A stretch of 64,000 bases of DNA from Thioalkalivibrio sulfidiphilus HL-EbGr7 (GTDB lineage Bacteria; Pseudomonadota; Gammaproteobacteria; Ectothiorhodospirales; Ectothiorhodospiraceae): the NCBI RefSeq assembly GCF_000021985.1, contig NC_011901.1:1240001-1304000 (forward strand). The letters run 5' to 3'. Shown in pieces: positions 63,991-64,000 of this stretch; the first letter of the stretch is position 1; the number at the start of each line of letters is the position of its first letter. The translations under genes were made by a program, and so were the position numbers. The notes under the pieces are model-generated. The model ran no database searches and had not been told where the DNA came from. It was given only the letters and a program-made list of their open reading frames with translations.

Positions 63991-64000
63991 AGCAACAGGG

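Overview
The window is about 64 kb of GC-rich, gene-dense gammaproteobacterial chromosome. The gene order glnD-map / rpsB-tsf-pyrH-frr-uppS-cdsA-dxr-rseP-bamA-skp-lpxD-fabZ-lpxA, followed by rnhB, dnaE, accA, tilS, pyrG-kdsA-eno-ftsB-ispD-ispF, is the classical proteobacterial core layout. A glycine/sarcosine plus sarcosine/dimethylglycine N-methyltransferase pair next to metK (glycine betaine made from glycine) closely resembles the Ectothiorhodospira enzymes as I remember them. This points to a halophilic or haloalkaliphilic member of the Ectothiorhodospiraceae/Thioalkalivibrio group; the taxon is an inference, not a measurement.

Layout. 1-2.4 kb: lysine/diaminopimelate genes (dapD fragment, dapC), then a PNPOx-like and a VOC protein. 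2.5-3.7 kb: an intact IS5-family element flanked by CTAG duplications. 3.7-7.3 kb: glnD and map, separated by a small CTAG-flanked palindromic element. 7.4-20.9 kb: translation, isoprenoid, phospholipid, outer-membrane and lipid A genes on the plus strand. 21-24.3 kb: a minus-strand operon gnnA-gnnB-lpxB; with lpxD-fabZ-lpxA it predicts lipid A built on a 3-amino sugar with amide-linked acyl chains. 24.5-31.2 kb: rnhB, dnaE, accA, tilS. 31.4-34.3 kb: metK and the betaine-synthesis methyltransferases. 34.8-44.6 kb: pyrG, kdsA, eno, ftsB, ispD, ispF, a frameshifted ygiQ, serS. 44.7-54.3 kb: a mixed set (NYN-domain protein, RlmK, SelO, CyaY, YajQ, a ligand-less Rieske-like protein, RsmJ, SlyX, a hydroxyacid dehydrogenase, YccA). 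54.4-55.0 kb: one intact tRNA-Ser(TGA) among broken tRNA-Ser copies and duplicated terminators. 55.0-62.1 kb: copper handling (tolC, multicopper oxidase, cusF, copD, copC and a divergent CusRS-type two-component system). 62.3-64 kb: flagellar brake ycgR, flgN and flgM, with a sigma-28 -10 box at the window edge.

The most unusual property is the intergenic DNA. From 20.9 kb to about 51.5 kb nearly every gap between core genes holds one of five unrelated families of inverted repeats (called A-E here). All share one design: each arm is a run of short, imperfectly repeated words (for example ACGCAGAG/GCGCAAAG, or GAAGTG/GAATTG), mirrored in the other arm across a short loop. Copies of one family occupy consecutive gaps (A: 38.8-44.7 kb; B: 28.7-31.4 kb). 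One family is nested inside another at 43.0 kb, and arms of family B supply stop codons or abut start codons. A separate GC-rich family (F) occurs in-frame and tandemly duplicated inside cdsA, upstream of rnhB, and inside tRNA-Ser fragments. Three CTAG-flanked insertions sit at or next to gene stop codons. No CRISPR array, prophage or toxin-antitoxin locus was recognised.
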